From contig NZ_VXCA01000049.1 in the NCBI RefSeq assembly GCF_011369485.1, forward strand, positions 17,141 through 81,140: 64,000 bases of DNA. Reading direction: 5' to 3'. Numbering within the stretch: the first letter of the stretch is position 1; each line of letters begins with the position of its first letter. Under the pieces are notes generated by a model, which was not told the origin of the DNA, made no database searches, and saw only the letters and a list, made by a program, of their open reading frames with translations. This DNA comes from Pseudomonas atagonensis. GTDB taxonomy: Bacteria; Pseudomonadota; Gammaproteobacteria; Pseudomonadales; Pseudomonadaceae. Below, in pieces: positions 8,102-17,573 of the stretch. Made by a program: the position numbers and the translations under genes.

Positions 8102-11100
8102 ATGGGACACTGCCGACAACTGCTCAGTATTTTCATTCTGGGGCTGCTGGCACTGGCGGTGTGTGCCGAGCCGCTGACCTTGCTCAGTCGCACCACCGAC
8201 GAACAGCTGACGCCACCGCTGAGCGGTGCGCAACGGCAATGGCTGACGCACAAAGCGGTTCTGCGCGCCGGGGTCTATGCACCGGATCGACCGCCGCTGG
8301 ACATCACCGCCAATCAAAAGGATTACGAAGGCATCTCGGCCGATTACCTGCAGATTTTTGTCCACGCCCTGGACTTGCGTGTGCAGGTCGAACACTTTGC
8401 CAATCAGGCCGAAGCCCTCGCCGCCCTGCAGCGCGGTGATGTCGATCTGGTGCCGCGCATCAACCACCTCGAAAACCACTACAGCGATCTGCGCATGAGC
8501 GCACCTTACGCTTACGACCAAGCGGTACTGGTCAGCCGCTTCGGTACCCACTGGGCCAACAATGCACCGCCAACCGGCACCACGGTGCTGTTCGATCCGG
8601 ACTGGATGCTCGAGAGCCGGGTCGCGGCAATGTTTCCCGATTATCCGCACGAAGCCGTCGCATCGACGCAGGTTGGCCTGGGGCTCGTGGCCTACAGCGA
8701 AAACAAAGTGCTGCTGACCGATGCAATTTCTGCGCAATACCTGCTCGAACGCAGTTACCAGCAAAGCCTGAAACAAACCGTCCAGCGCGACTCCGAAGGG
8801 CTCGGTTTCAGCTTCGCCGTGCAACGCGATCAAGTGCAGTTGCTGAACCTGCTCAACAGCGTGCTGGCGCGGATCTCGCCGCAGGAGCGCGCGCACATTG
8901 CCCGGCGCTGGGGCATCGGGGCCAATCCGAAGCTCGGTTACAACCGCTTGCAACTGACGCCTGCCGAGCAGCAGTGGATCAAGGAACATCCGACGCTCGA
9001 TGTACTGGCCAGCGACTTGTATTCGCCCTTCAGCTTCTTCGATGCGCAAGACCAGTTGCGCGGCATGTCCGCCGATTTGCTGGAGATGATCAACGACCGC
9101 ACCGGGCTGGTGTTCCAACCGCGCAAGATCACCTCGGTCGACGCGATGACCCGCCGCGTTCAACACAACCCGGCCAGCCTGATCGCCGCCATCACCTACA
9201 GCGAACGCCGTGAAAAAGACATGGCGTTCTCGCGCCCCTACGTGGTCAATCCGTTTGTGCTGGTGACCCGCGTTCAGCCCGAGCACGAAGGCATGAGCGG
9301 GATCAAAGGCCAGTCGGTCGCGATCATCAAAGGCTCGGAAGCCGCCAATTGGTTGCGACGGGAGTGGCCGGACGTGCGCACCGTGGAAGTCGATACCGCA
9401 ATTGAAACCTATGAATTGCTCGCCGAGGGCCAGGTCGAGGGCGTGATTCAGCCGCAGATGGGCGCCGCCTATCTGATCGACCGCTACTTTCGCGGACGCC
9501 TGCAAATCGACTCGGTGCTTGGCTCACAACCGGCGCTGATCAGCTTCGCCACCGGTAAACAGAACGCCACGCTGGTGTCGATCCTCGACAAGGCCTTGCT
9601 CGACATCCCGCCCGGCGAATTCAGCGACCTCGCCAACCGCTGGCAAAATCCGCAAGACAGCGATGGCGGCTGGAGCACTTATAAACACTGGATACTGCGG
9701 GCGCTGATGCTGCTGGTGGCGGTGCTGCTCGGCATCGTCGCGTGGAACCTTGGCCTGCGCCGGCAAATCGCCGAACGGCTCAAGGCGCAGAAAGCCCTGA
9801 GCGATCAGTTGCTGTTCATGCAGGCGCTGGTCGACGGCACGCCGCACCCGATCTATGTGCGCAACCGCAAAGGCCTGCTGCTGAGTTGCAACCGCGCCTA
9901 CCTGCAGGTGATGCAAGTAGAGCTTGCGCAGGTGCTGAACAAGGGCCTGATCGAGGCCGACATCCTGCCGCTCGACAACGCCCACAATTACAAACGCATC
10001 CACCGCGCGACACTGGAAAGCGGCGAGCCTTCGTTCGACAATTTTCCGCTGCGGGTCAAGGGCCACACCTACCACATCTATCACTGGGCTCTGCCCTACC
10101 GCGACTCCGACGGCGCCATGACTGGCGTGATCGGTGGCTGGATCGATCTCACCGAACAGCAACATTTGCAGCACGCCCTGCTTTCAGCCAAACAGCAGGC
10201 CGAAGCGGCGAACCGGGGCAAGAGTCATTTTCTGGCGGTGATGAGCCATGAGATTCGTACGCCGATGAGCGCACTGGTCGGCGTGCTTGAACTGCTGCGC
10301 AATCGGCATCCGCAACACGGCGAAGAGGCCGAGTTGATCGACATCGCGCAGAAGTCCGCCGGCGGCATGATGGAGTTGATTGGCGAAATTCTCGACCTGA
10401 CCAAGATCGAATCCGGTCAGTTCGAACTGCGCAACAGTCGCTGCAATCCACAGCGTCTGGCGCGCACCGTGGTGCAGGGGTTTGCCAGCCTCGCGCAGCA
10501 AAAACACGTCGAGCTGACGTTCAATGCGGTCGATGCCGATCAGGCCGTGGAGCTGGACTCGCTACGCTTTCGGCAGATTCTTTCCAATCTGTTGAGCAAT
10601 GCGATCAAGTTCACCGAGCAAGGCTCGGTCAGTGTCGAATTGAGCCTGCGGGTCAAAGGCGACATCGCGCAGTTGTACCTGAGCGTGCGCGACACCGGCG
10701 TCGGCATGGACGAGCCGCAGCGATTGCGCCTGTTTCAGCCTTACACCCAGTTTGAATACAGCGACCGCGAAGTGCAGATCGGCAGCGGTCTGGGCTTGTC
10801 GATCTGTCAGCAACTGACGGAACTGATGGGCGGCCAGCTCACCTGCGAGAGCCAGCCGGGACAAGGCTCGTGCTTCACCCTGAGCCTCAGCCTGCAACGC
10901 TTGCCCGATGAACCAACACCGCCGCAAATGCTCGGCGAATCCCTGCCGCCTCTGCCTTCGCGGCATGTGCTGATCGTCGAGGATCACGAGTTCAATCGCG
11001 TGGTGCTGCAACGGCAACTGGAGTCCTTGGGAATGCGCGTCAGCTGTGCCGAGAACGGCCTCGAAGGTCTGCGCCTGTGGGCAGAAGACGACTTCGACTA

Positions 11101-11689
11101 CCTGATCACCGACTGCAACATGCCGCTGCTCAATGGCGACAAGATGACCCGCCAACTGCGCGCCATCGAAGCCGCCGAAGGACGCGCTCCGACCCACGTT
11201 CTGGGCCTGACCGCCAATGCCCAGCCACAGGAAATCCAGCGTTGTCTTGAAGCCGGGATGAACGATTGTCTGTTCAAGCCGCTGACCCGCAGTGTGCTGG
11301 AGCGCTACCTGCGCGAAGCCGAGCAGGTGCGGCAAACCACGGCACCGTGTTTCGATCCGTCGAAGGTCAGCGCCATCACCGCCGGTGACGCGGCACTGAC
11401 GCGGCAATTGCTGGCCACTGTTCTGCGCACCAATCAGCAAGACTTTGAAACGATGCAGGCGCTGTTCGCCGCTGGCGATTTTCAGGCCATGGCCCGCTGC
11501 TGCCACAAGATTCTCGGCAGTGCGCGAATCATTCAGGCCACGCCACTGATCGCCGCGTGCGAACAGCTGGAAAGCGCCTGCGAGTCGAGCACCACGCGCC
11601 AGGAAGCCCACCGTCTGTTCGAAAGGTTCGTCCAGCAAATGAAGCGCCTGCAAACGGCGCTGAAGGATCAGTCGATCAACTGCGACTGA
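8102..11689 (+). CDS. Hybrid sensor histidine kinase, BvgS/EvgS architecture
   Basis: A 1195-residue unorthodox sensor kinase. It has a signal peptide (to about 22), two periplasmic Venus-flytrap (SBP_bac_3) domains (about 45-270 and 290-520), a membrane helix (about 530-552) and a PAS domain (about 570-690). These are followed by a HisKA domain with His716 in MSHEIRTPMS, a HATPase domain with RDTGVGMD and GSGLGLSI, a receiver with Asp1004 in LITDCNMP, and a C-terminal HPt domain with His1135 in CCHKILGSARII. The relay would run His-Asp-His and then to Asp52 of the upstream response regulator. This is the layout of Bordetella BvgS and E. coli EvgS. The signal is unknown; the two flytraps suggest a small molecule or pH/redox input. 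All phosphorelay residues are intact. Confidence 0.93.
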   Translation: MGHCRQLLSIFILGLLALAVCAEPLTLLSRTTDEQLTPPLSGAQRQWLTHKAVLRAGVYAPDRPPLDITANQKDYEGISADYLQIFVHALDLRVQVEHFANQAEALAALQRGDVDLVPRINHLENHYSDLRMSAPYAYDQAVLVSRFGTHWANNAPPTGTTVLFDPDWMLESRVAAMFPDYPHEAVASTQVGLGLVAYSENKVLLTDAISAQYLLERSYQQSLKQTVQRDSEGLGFSFAVQRDQVQLLNLLNSVLARISPQERAHIARRWGIGANPKLGYNRLQLTPAEQQWIKEHPTLDVLASDLYSPFSFFDAQDQLRGMSADLLEMINDRTGLVFQPRKITSVDAMTRRVQHNPASLIAAITYSERREKDMAFSRPYVVNPFVLVTRVQPEHEGMSGIKGQSVAIIKGSEAANWLRREWPDVRTVEVDTAIETYELLAEGQVEGVIQPQMGAAYLIDRYFRGRLQIDSVLGSQPALISFATGKQNATLVSILDKALLDIPPGEFSDLANRWQNPQDSDGGWSTYKHWILRALMLLVAVLLGIVAWNLGLRRQIAERLKAQKALSDQLLFMQALVDGTPHPIYVRNRKGLLLSCNRAYLQVMQVELAQVLNKGLIEADILPLDNAHNYKRIHRATLESGEPSFDNFPLRVKGHTYHIYHWALPYRDSDGAMTGVIGGWIDLTEQQHLQHALLSAKQQAEAANRGKSHFLAVMSHEIRTPMSALVGVLELLRNRHPQHGEEAELIDIAQKSAGGMMELIGEILDLTKIESGQFELRNSRCNPQRLARTVVQGFASLAQQKHVELTFNAVDADQAVELDSLRFRQILSNLLSNAIKFTEQGSVSVELSLRVKGDIAQLYLSVRDTGVGMDEPQRLRLFQPYTQFEYSDREVQIGSGLGLSICQQLTELMGGQLTCESQPGQGSCFTLSLSLQRLPDEPTPPQMLGESLPPLPSRHVLIVEDHEFNRVVLQRQLESLGMRVSCAENGLEGLRLWAEDDFDYLITDCNMPLLNGDKMTRQLRAIEAAEGRAPTHVLGLTANAQPQEIQRCLEAGMNDCLFKPLTRSVLERYLREAEQVRQTTAPCFDPSKVSAITAGDAALTRQLLATVLRTNQQDFETMQALFAAGDFQAMARCCHKILGSARIIQATPLIAACEQLESACESSTTRQEAHRLFERFVQQMKRLQTALKDQSINCD

Positions 11690-11805
11690 ACGGCTGCGCA
11701 GTGGGCACCCATCGTGTGTGCGACAGAAAAGCCTGCTTTTTGTAGGACGCTTCCCACAAAAACTTGGGACGTGTCTGCGTTCAACCGTCCTTGCACCTGA
11801 GCAGA

Positions 11806-11838
11806 ATCCGCCGTCTCTTCTCCCTGTAGTCGGCGGAT
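11806..11838 (+). promoter_or_regulatory. Inverted repeat just before the autotransporter start
   Basis: Eight-base arms ATCCGCCG (11806-11813) and CGGCGGAT (11831-11838) surround a 17-base loop. The second arm ends 4 bases before the ATG at 11843 and contains the only purine-rich stretch that could serve as a ribosome site. The hairpin could therefore hide the ribosome site, or it could be a protein-binding site. The function is inferred. Confidence 0.45.
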
Positions 11839-11842
11839 CATT

Positions 11843-13966
11843 ATGTTTGCGTTGGGTGTACGGTTTTCACGGGTTTCGGTATCGGCTGCCTTGTTGATTC
11901 TGGGGGCCGCGCCAACGCGGGCCGACGCCGCCAGTTGTGACTCGACAACTTGCCTGACCACGCCACAAGCCAACGTGCGGGTCGATGACGGTAGCTGGTT
12001 CGCCGTCGGCACTGGCGGTGTGCTCAGCGCCAGCGCTGTGAGTCTCGGCACGATCCGCCTGCTCGATGAAGGCAAAGCCACGCAAATCACCGTGAGCAAC
12101 AGTGGCAGGCTGGAAGTCCTCGAGAACGGCCAGATCGATAACACCCTCGTCGAAGACGGCGTGATGGTTGTCGCCGGCGCGGCCACGGCATTGACCACCC
12201 ATGTTCTCAATGGCGATCTTGAAGTGGCGCAGCAAGCGGTGATCAGCGATACCGGAATCGACGGCGGCAGGCTGTACGTTTACGGCGATGGGTTGGCCAA
12301 GAACACACGGGTGAGCAACAGCCAGGTGACGGTGTACCAGTCCGGGACGATGCAGCGCACGCTCATCAATGCGGGCGGCGAGGTCTCCCTCGCCGACTCC
12401 GCGACCGCCATGGACACCGAGGTCAACAGCGGCGCGGTGTTGAGCAGCATGGCGGGCACTTCGGTGTTCAACACCACCGTCAACTCCGCCGGCCTGATGG
12501 TGCTCGGCGCCGGCGCAGCGGCCAGCGACTCGACAATCAACGCCGGCGGGCGCTTGCAGCTCAAGGGCGATGCAACCTTGCACGGCGCCAACCGCGTCGA
12601 CGGTCAGGTCGAGTTCGCCGACCCGGCCGTGACCGGCGCATTCCACACATTGAACATCGACGGAGCGTTGAGCGGTAACGGGCACTTTTTGATGAGCACC
12701 GATCTCGCTGCCTTGCGCGGTGACCTGCTCAAGGTGCAAGGCCCCATCAGTGATGTGCACACCCTGGTCGTCGCCGATTCCGGCAATGTGCCCAGCGGCA
12801 CGCAGCAATCACTGTTGCTGGTCGATGGCAACGGTGGCAGCGGTGACTTCCAGCTCTACGGCAACACCGTCGATGCCGGGGCGTATCGCTATTCGCTGCA
12901 GAAACAGGGAGACGACTGGTATTTGGGCAAACCACCGGAAAACATTCCGGATGTGGACATCGAAGATCCACAGACACCCGGAAGTCCTGATCCCGTCGTG
13001 ATTCAACCGCCGACCACTCCACCCGTTTCGCCACCACAAAACCAGGCCGACACCTTGAGCAAAGGTGCCAACGCCGCCGTCGCCGGGCACGCGGCGAGCG
13101 CCGCACTGCTCGACGCGCAGAAGCACAGCACTCAGCAACATCTTGCCGATCTGCGTTCCGGGCGAGATCAGGGTGGCGTGTGGCTTCGTGGGTATGGCGC
13201 CGAGCAGCATATCGACAGCGGCAGCAGCCGTGCCTTCGAGCAGCAAGTCAACGGAATGGAAATCGGTGCCGACCAGGCGTTTGCCCTGGCTCACGGCACG
13301 CTGTATGTCGGCGGGCTCTTCGGTCAGGGCCAGGGACGGCAGGACTTCGGCGAACGCAGCAAAGGCAACATCGACAGCACCACACTCGGAGCCTATGCCA
13401 GTTATCAGGCACACGAGGGGATTTACGTCGATGGCGCGCTGAAGTACTCGCGGCTGGACAACGAAATCAGAATCACCGGCAACCTCGGCGATCCGGTCAA
13501 GGCTCACTACGACAGCCATGCGGTCACTGCCGAAACACAGATTGGCAAGGCAATCGAGTTGGGGCGCGGCTGGTTTGTCGAGCCACAGGCCGGGCTGCAA
13601 GTGGCGCGAATCAGCGGCGGGCATTACACCGCCAGCAATGGCTTGTCGGTCAATCAGGGAACCATGACTTCGCTACAAAGCCGGGTCGGCGGGCAATTCG
13701 GCCGCGAACTGCAACTGGACAAGGGTTTACGTATCAAGCCTTACGTGAAAGCGACATGGGTGACTGAGCATGCTGGCGACAGTTCGGTGCACGTCAACGG
13801 CGCAACACTCGACAGCCGACTGCCGGGGTCACGAGGGGAACTGGGCGGGGGCGTGATGCTGACCGTTGCGCAGAATCAGCAGATGTATGTCGAGGGGCAG
13901 TACGTCAAAGGTCGCGATATCGAACAGCCATGGGCGGTCAGCGTCGGTTATCGCTACAACTGGTAA
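11843..13966 (+). CDS. Autotransporter, pertactin/AIDA-like passenger with C-terminal beta-barrel
   Basis: A 707-residue type Va secreted protein. It has a signal peptide (to about 30, APTRADA), then a passenger of about 320 residues. The passenger is made of short repeats of the AIDA type, with alternating 'VNSGG.. L.. GAGA.. STTINAGG'-like strands, predicting a beta-helix. A proline-rich linker follows (about 370-405, with PTTPPVSPP) and then an autotransporter barrel (about 440-707) starting GVWLRGYGAEQ and ending SVGYRYNW. The aromatic last residue is typical for outer-membrane insertion. It lies 153 bases downstream of the BvgS-like kinase in the same direction, suggesting control by that system. 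The passenger could be an adhesin; the target is unknown. There is no clear Shine-Dalgarno outside the hairpin at 11806-11838. Confidence 0.88.
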   Translation: MFALGVRFSRVSVSAALLILGAAPTRADAASCDSTTCLTTPQANVRVDDGSWFAVGTGGVLSASAVSLGTIRLLDEGKATQITVSNSGRLEVLENGQIDNTLVEDGVMVVAGAATALTTHVLNGDLEVAQQAVISDTGIDGGRLYVYGDGLAKNTRVSNSQVTVYQSGTMQRTLINAGGEVSLADSATAMDTEVNSGAVLSSMAGTSVFNTTVNSAGLMVLGAGAAASDSTINAGGRLQLKGDATLHGANRVDGQVEFADPAVTGAFHTLNIDGALSGNGHFLMSTDLAALRGDLLKVQGPISDVHTLVVADSGNVPSGTQQSLLLVDGNGGSGDFQLYGNTVDAGAYRYSLQKQGDDWYLGKPPENIPDVDIEDPQTPGSPDPVVIQPPTTPPVSPPQNQADTLSKGANAAVAGHAASAALLDAQKHSTQQHLADLRSGRDQGGVWLRGYGAEQHIDSGSSRAFEQQVNGMEIGADQAFALAHGTLYVGGLFGQGQGRQDFGERSKGNIDSTTLGAYASYQAHEGIYVDGALKYSRLDNEIRITGNLGDPVKAHYDSHAVTAETQIGKAIELGRGWFVEPQAGLQVARISGGHYTASNGLSVNQGTMTSLQSRVGGQFGRELQLDKGLRIKPYVKATWVTEHAGDSSVHVNGATLDSRLPGSRGELGGGVMLTVAQNQQMYVEGQYVKGRDIEQPWAVSVGYRYNW

Positions 13967-13987
13967 TCACCGAAAGGATTTCAATAC

Positions 13988-14009
13988 GGGAGCGGTCTTG
14001 CCCGCTCCC
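13988..14009 (+). terminator. GC-rich hairpin after the autotransporter
   Basis: The stem GGGAGCGG / CCGCTCCC has a short loop and begins 22 bases after the stop. There is no strong T-run, so it may act as an mRNA-end stabiliser or as a partial REP element rather than a true terminator. It lies between two convergent genes. Confidence 0.4.
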
Positions 14010-14033
14010 TCAGAAACTCAATGCGACCTTGAT

Positions 14034-14606
14034 TCAGTCATCCGGCATTTCCGGTGGCTTGGCCGGTTTGGCGGGTTTTGTCGGTTTGGCACCTTTCGCG
14101 CCTTTCGCGGCCGGTTCGGTGGCTGCTGGTGTAGTCGCCACGGACGGCGGTGCGATGTCCTTCTCGGTCGCCGGCAAGGCATCGACGGTGTCGAAGATTT
14201 TCTTCAGATCGACCGACTTCGCTTCATCCCCCGACGCCGAGAGTTTGGTCTCGCCGTCCTTGCCCAACAGGAACACTTTCGGGTACGCCCCGGCGCCCAG
14301 CTTCAGTGAGCGCAGCAACGCCATGGTGTCCTGCTGGCCGAGATCCTTGCCGTCCAGCTGACCGGCCATATTGAGGATGGTGTAGACCTTGATGTTGCGA
14401 TCGGCGACGCCCTTCTTGTTCGCCGGATCTTCCAGCGACTTTTTCAGGCCGACCCACACGGGGTCAACGGTGCTTTGCGCGATCACGATCAGGGGTCGGG
14501 CGCGGCCCATGTCCCCGGCAATCGGGGAATCGTTGTCAGCGGCGAACAAGGGGCCGGCAATCGCCAGCAAGAGTGTCAGGGTCAGTGACCTGATGAGCAT
14601 GCGCAT
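14034..14606 (-). CDS. Exported DUF4174-type protein
   Basis: A 190-residue protein with a signal peptide (MRMLIRSLTLTLLLAIAGPL, cleavage near FAAD). A domain of about 115 residues resembles DUF4174, with RPLIVIAQS, a central 'IYTILNMAGQLDGKDLG'-like stretch and YPKVFLLGKDG. The fold of that family is thioredoxin-like but lacks the CXXC pair, and none is seen here. The last 45 residues are low-complexity Ala/Lys/Pro repeats (GAKGAKPTKPAKPAKPP), which may be a flexible or peptidoglycan-associated tail. The location is probably periplasmic. The function is unknown. It is convergent with the autotransporter gene. Confidence 0.7.
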   Translation of the reverse strand: MRMLIRSLTLTLLLAIAGPLFAADNDSPIAGDMGRARPLIVIAQSTVDPVWVGLKKSLEDPANKKGVADRNIKVYTILNMAGQLDGKDLGQQDTMALLRSLKLGAGAYPKVFLLGKDGETKLSASGDEAKSVDLKKIFDTVDALPATEKDIAPPSVATTPAATEPAAKGAKGAKPTKPAKPAKPPEMPDD

Positions 14607-14793
14607 CTCCTTTTGATATCCACGCTCTAATGATTGCGCATCGTGGCGATTGTTCCGGGCGCGCCCGGCAAATATGTTTCGCCTTGTCAGAAGCTTAGGT
14701 CAGGCCCGACATTGCGCAACCGCAACGCTGCGATCACGACTTGGATTTGATTACCTTTTATGACCACATTAGGGTGGTCGTTTCGCAGACGAA

Positions 14794-15282
14794 ATGGAGT
14801 TCACCCGCATGCACATCGATTACCTGTGCGACCACCCCGAACTGATTGAAGAACTGGCCACCCTCAACTTCAAGGAATGGGGCGAGTTTCGTCCTGGACA
14901 GACCGTTGAACACCGTATCGAACACATGCGCGCGTCGTGCGGCAAGGGCGCGATTCCCAGCGTGGTGGTGGCGCTTGATGGTTCGCGGTTGCTGGGCGGC
15001 GCGCTGCTGATCGAAAAAGATCTGAAGCTGCGCCCGAACCTGACGCCATGGCTGGCCGGGGTTTACGTGAAGGCTGAAGCGCGCAATCGCGGAATCGCTT
15101 CGCAACTGGTCAAGCGTGTGGTTGCAGAAGCGGCGGCACTGGGTGTGCCTGAGTTGTACCTGTACACCGACACCTCGCAGTCGCTGTATGCGCGACTGGG
15201 TTGGCAGGTGGTTGAAAAGTTGGTGTACGAGGACTTGCCGGTGACGGTGATGAAATACACCACTCAGAACGCCAGTTTGTAA
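14794..15282 (+). CDS. GNAT-family N-acetyltransferase
   Basis: A 162-residue acyltransferase with the GNAT acetyl-CoA loop at VKAEARNRGIASQLVKR (about residues 90-106), the R/Q-x-x-G-x-G/A pattern. The conserved late strand and tyrosine are in YARLGWQVVE. The substrate cannot be read from the sequence. Either the ATG at 14794 or the one at 14809 could be the start. A small hairpin GACCAC / GTGGTC at 14762-14779 lies just upstream. The 3' end overlaps the convergent TauE/SafE gene by 19 bases. Confidence 0.85.
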   Translation: MEFTRMHIDYLCDHPELIEELATLNFKEWGEFRPGQTVEHRIEHMRASCGKGAIPSVVVALDGSRLLGGALLIEKDLKLRPNLTPWLAGVYVKAEARNRGIASQLVKRVVAEAAALGVPELYLYTDTSQSLYARLGWQVVEKLVYEDLPVTVMKYTTQNASL

Positions 15283-16049
15283 CCGATCAACACCAGCATC
15301 GTCGCCAGGCACGGGCGCAGGACTTCGTCGGAAATGCGCCCGGTCAGGTGGCTGCCGAGCCAGATGCCTGGCAGCGAGCCGACCAGCAAAAAGCCCAGCA
15401 CGCCCCAATCCATATTGCCCATGCTCGCGTGGCCAAGCCCTGCGACCAGGGTCAGCGGCACGGCGTGGGCGATTTCCGTGCCGACCAGGCGACGGGTCGG
15501 CAGCAGCGGATAAAGAATGAACAGCGCAACCGTGCCCAATGCTCCGGCGCCAATTGACGTCAGCGCAACCATGGTGCCGAGGATCAGACCGGTGATCACG
15601 GTCATCACGTTCAGCCGCGAACCGCTCGGGTTGTAGTTGCCACCGGCGCGTTTGTGAGCGAATTCGAGCAAGCGCTTTTTGAAGAAAATTGCCAGTGCCG
15701 TGGCGAACAGGACAAAACCCAACGCCTGCTTGATGATGGCGTTCATCGCGTCCGGCGCGGTGTGCAAGGTACTGAGGAACCACAGGGTCATGGCCACCGC
15801 CGGCACGCTGCCGAGGGTCAGCCAGCCGGTGATGGCCCAGTCGATATTTTTGTTCTTGCGATGCACCAGGACACCGCTGGATTTGGTAATGGCGGCGTAC
15901 AGCAGGTCAGTGCCGACCGCCGTTGCCGGGTTGATGCCGAACCACAGCAGGATCGGCGTCATCAGCGAACCGCCGCCGACACCGGTCATGCCGACAATAA
16001 AACCCACCACCAGCCCGGCGATCACCAGGCCGAAATTTGCCAATTCCAT
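15264..16049 (-). CDS. TauE/SafE-family sulfite/anion exporter (membrane permease)
   Basis: An integral membrane protein of 261 residues with about eight hydrophobic segments. It shows the family's glycine-rich repeats: GFIVGMTGVGGGSLMTPIL near the N-terminus and a second half with LTSIGAGALGTVAL. The family moves sulfur-containing or other small anions (sulfite, sulfoacetate, taurine products). The substrate here is unknown because no sulfur genes flank it. The ATG at 16049 is chosen because an upstream in-frame ATG (16151) would add 34 hydrophilic residues before the first helix. The convergent overlap with the GNAT gene is 19 bases. Confidence 0.85.
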   Translation of the reverse strand: MELANFGLVIAGLVVGFIVGMTGVGGGSLMTPILLWFGINPATAVGTDLLYAAITKSSGVLVHRKNKNIDWAITGWLTLGSVPAVAMTLWFLSTLHTAPDAMNAIIKQALGFVLFATALAIFFKKRLLEFAHKRAGGNYNPSGSRLNVMTVITGLILGTMVALTSIGAGALGTVALFILYPLLPTRRLVGTEIAHAVPLTLVAGLGHASMGNMDWGVLGFLLVGSLPGIWLGSHLTGRISDEVLRPCLATMLVLIGYKLAF

Positions 16050-16165
16050 TAAACCGTCCAGAAAAACGACAGGAAAAATCTGGCCCGCAGCATAGCGATT
16101 TTTCTTATAACCACATATATCGATGCGGTCTATCGTTATGCCATATCGCAATCATCGGGATCCCT

Positions 16166-16256
16166 TGTGGGAGCGGACTTGCTCGCGAAGGCAGTGTCTC
16201 ATTCAACTCATCTGTCGACTGGCACGTCCTCTTCGCGAGCAAGCCCGCTCCCACAG
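16166..16256. repeat. REPIN (class GTGGGAGCGG-CTTGCTCGCGAA)
   Basis: Two inverted REP palindromes (TGTGGGAGCGGACTTGCTCG and its opposite copy) frame about 38 bases of less conserved spacer. This is a typical Pseudomonas REP doublet, here between the divergent TauE/SafE start and the MFS gene end. Confidence 0.9.
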
Positions 16257-16278
16257 GGGTTATGTGGTGCCTGGTGAA

Positions 16279-17493
16279 TCAATGCACCCGCCGCCCCGGT
16301 TTGAAGCTGTGGGTTTTATTGATCCACACCGTCGCCAGGGCGATGAGGGACAGAATCAGCAGCGCCCACGGAAACGACATCGCCCCTGCCCGATCCAGCA
16401 ACAAACCGCCAAACAAGCCGCCGCCGGCAATCGCAACGTTCCATGACGTGGTAAGCATGGCCTGCACCACATCGACGTGCTCACCGGCCGAATCCGCCGC
16501 TGAAGTCAGCAGCAACGTAGCCGAACCGCCAAACGACAACCCCCACACCGCCATGCACGCGTAAATGATCAGCGGTGAAGGCGCAGCCAGCGCCAGCACC
16601 AGCGCCGTCAGGGCAAATACCGCGAGGCTGATCAACGTCAGCCAGCGCAACCAGCGATCCACCAGCAAACCTATGATCCAGATCCCCACCAGCGAGCACA
16701 GGCCAAATACCAGCAGCACCAGATCGACCCGCTCAGCGAGGCCGGCCTGCATCAGAAACGGCGAGATGTAGGTATAGAGAATGTTGTGCCCGAGCATCCA
16801 GGTCAGCACCACAAACAGCACCGGCCGAACGCCCGGCAATCGCAATGATTGCAGCAACGGCAGGCGCTCGGCGCTGGGCTGACCGGGGCGATCCGGCACT
16901 GCCACGACAATCCACGCCGCCAGTACCAGAGCCAGCGCCGACATGATGCCGAACGAAGCGCGCCAGCCGATCAGATTGCCCAGCCAAGTCCCCGCCGGCG
17001 TACCCAGTGACAACGCCACCGGGGTTCCCAGCATGGCAATGGCCAGCGCCCGCCCCTGCTGATGCACCGGGACAATTCCGCGCGCATAACCGGCCATGAT
17101 CCCCCACGACAGTCCCGCCGCCATGCCGGCAAGAAACCGCGAAGCGAGGGTCAGCCCGTAATGGCTGGAAAACGTGGTGACGGTGTTGAACAGCAGAAAC
17201 CCACCGACCGTCATCAGCAGTACCCGCCGCCGAGGCCAGCCGCGTGTGGCCACGGTCAGTGGAATCGCCGCGACAATCGAACCCAGCGCGTAGAGCGTCA
17301 CCAGTTGCCCGGCGAGCACTTCGCTGACGTTCAGGCCCGCACCGATTTGCGGCAAAAGGCCGGCCGGCAGGGTTTCGGTAAGGATGGCGATAAAACCGGT
17401 CATGGCGAACGCCAGCAACGCGGCATAGGGCAATTTGTCCGCGCGGGTGGCGGCGTGGAGGCGAGTGAAATCGGCGCTTGCGGGGTCGGTCAT
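16279..17493 (-). CDS. MFS transporter, DHA1 / AraJ-like efflux type
   Basis: A 404-residue, 12-helix permease. It has a GLLPQIGAGLNVSE-type first loop, the family motif around TVATRGWPRRRVLL after helix 2-3, and LGTPVALSLGTPAGTWLG in helix 5 (a 'motif C'-like antiporter element). Members export drugs, sugars or purine nucleosides by proton antiport. No neighbour reveals the substrate. The N-terminal 20 residues are hydrophilic and cytoplasmic. It is a single-gene unit by spacing. Confidence 0.85.
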   Translation of the reverse strand: MTDPASADFTRLHAATRADKLPYAALLAFAMTGFIAILTETLPAGLLPQIGAGLNVSEVLAGQLVTLYALGSIVAAIPLTVATRGWPRRRVLLMTVGGFLLFNTVTTFSSHYGLTLASRFLAGMAAGLSWGIMAGYARGIVPVHQQGRALAIAMLGTPVALSLGTPAGTWLGNLIGWRASFGIMSALALVLAAWIVVAVPDRPGQPSAERLPLLQSLRLPGVRPVLFVVLTWMLGHNILYTYISPFLMQAGLAERVDLVLLVFGLCSLVGIWIIGLLVDRWLRWLTLISLAVFALTALVLALAAPSPLIIYACMAVWGLSFGGSATLLLTSAADSAGEHVDVVQAMLTTSWNVAIAGGGLFGGLLLDRAGAMSFPWALLILSLIALATVWINKTHSFKPGRRVH

Positions 17494-17573
17494 GACAGGT
17501 GCAGCTCCCTTTGAGTCGAATATGGCGAAGAATTGTATACAACCTATCCGACCGCCACTCTACCCGACTCGGT

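Noticed and set aside
8087..9505. 472-codon minus-strand frame opposite the BvgS-like kinase
   Set aside because: It is a shadow of the kinase codons, without a start signal or recognisable domain.
16166..16256. CRISPR-like repeats
   Set aside because: The recurring 20-base units are inverted REP doublets at scattered sites, not evenly spaced direct repeats with unique spacers.
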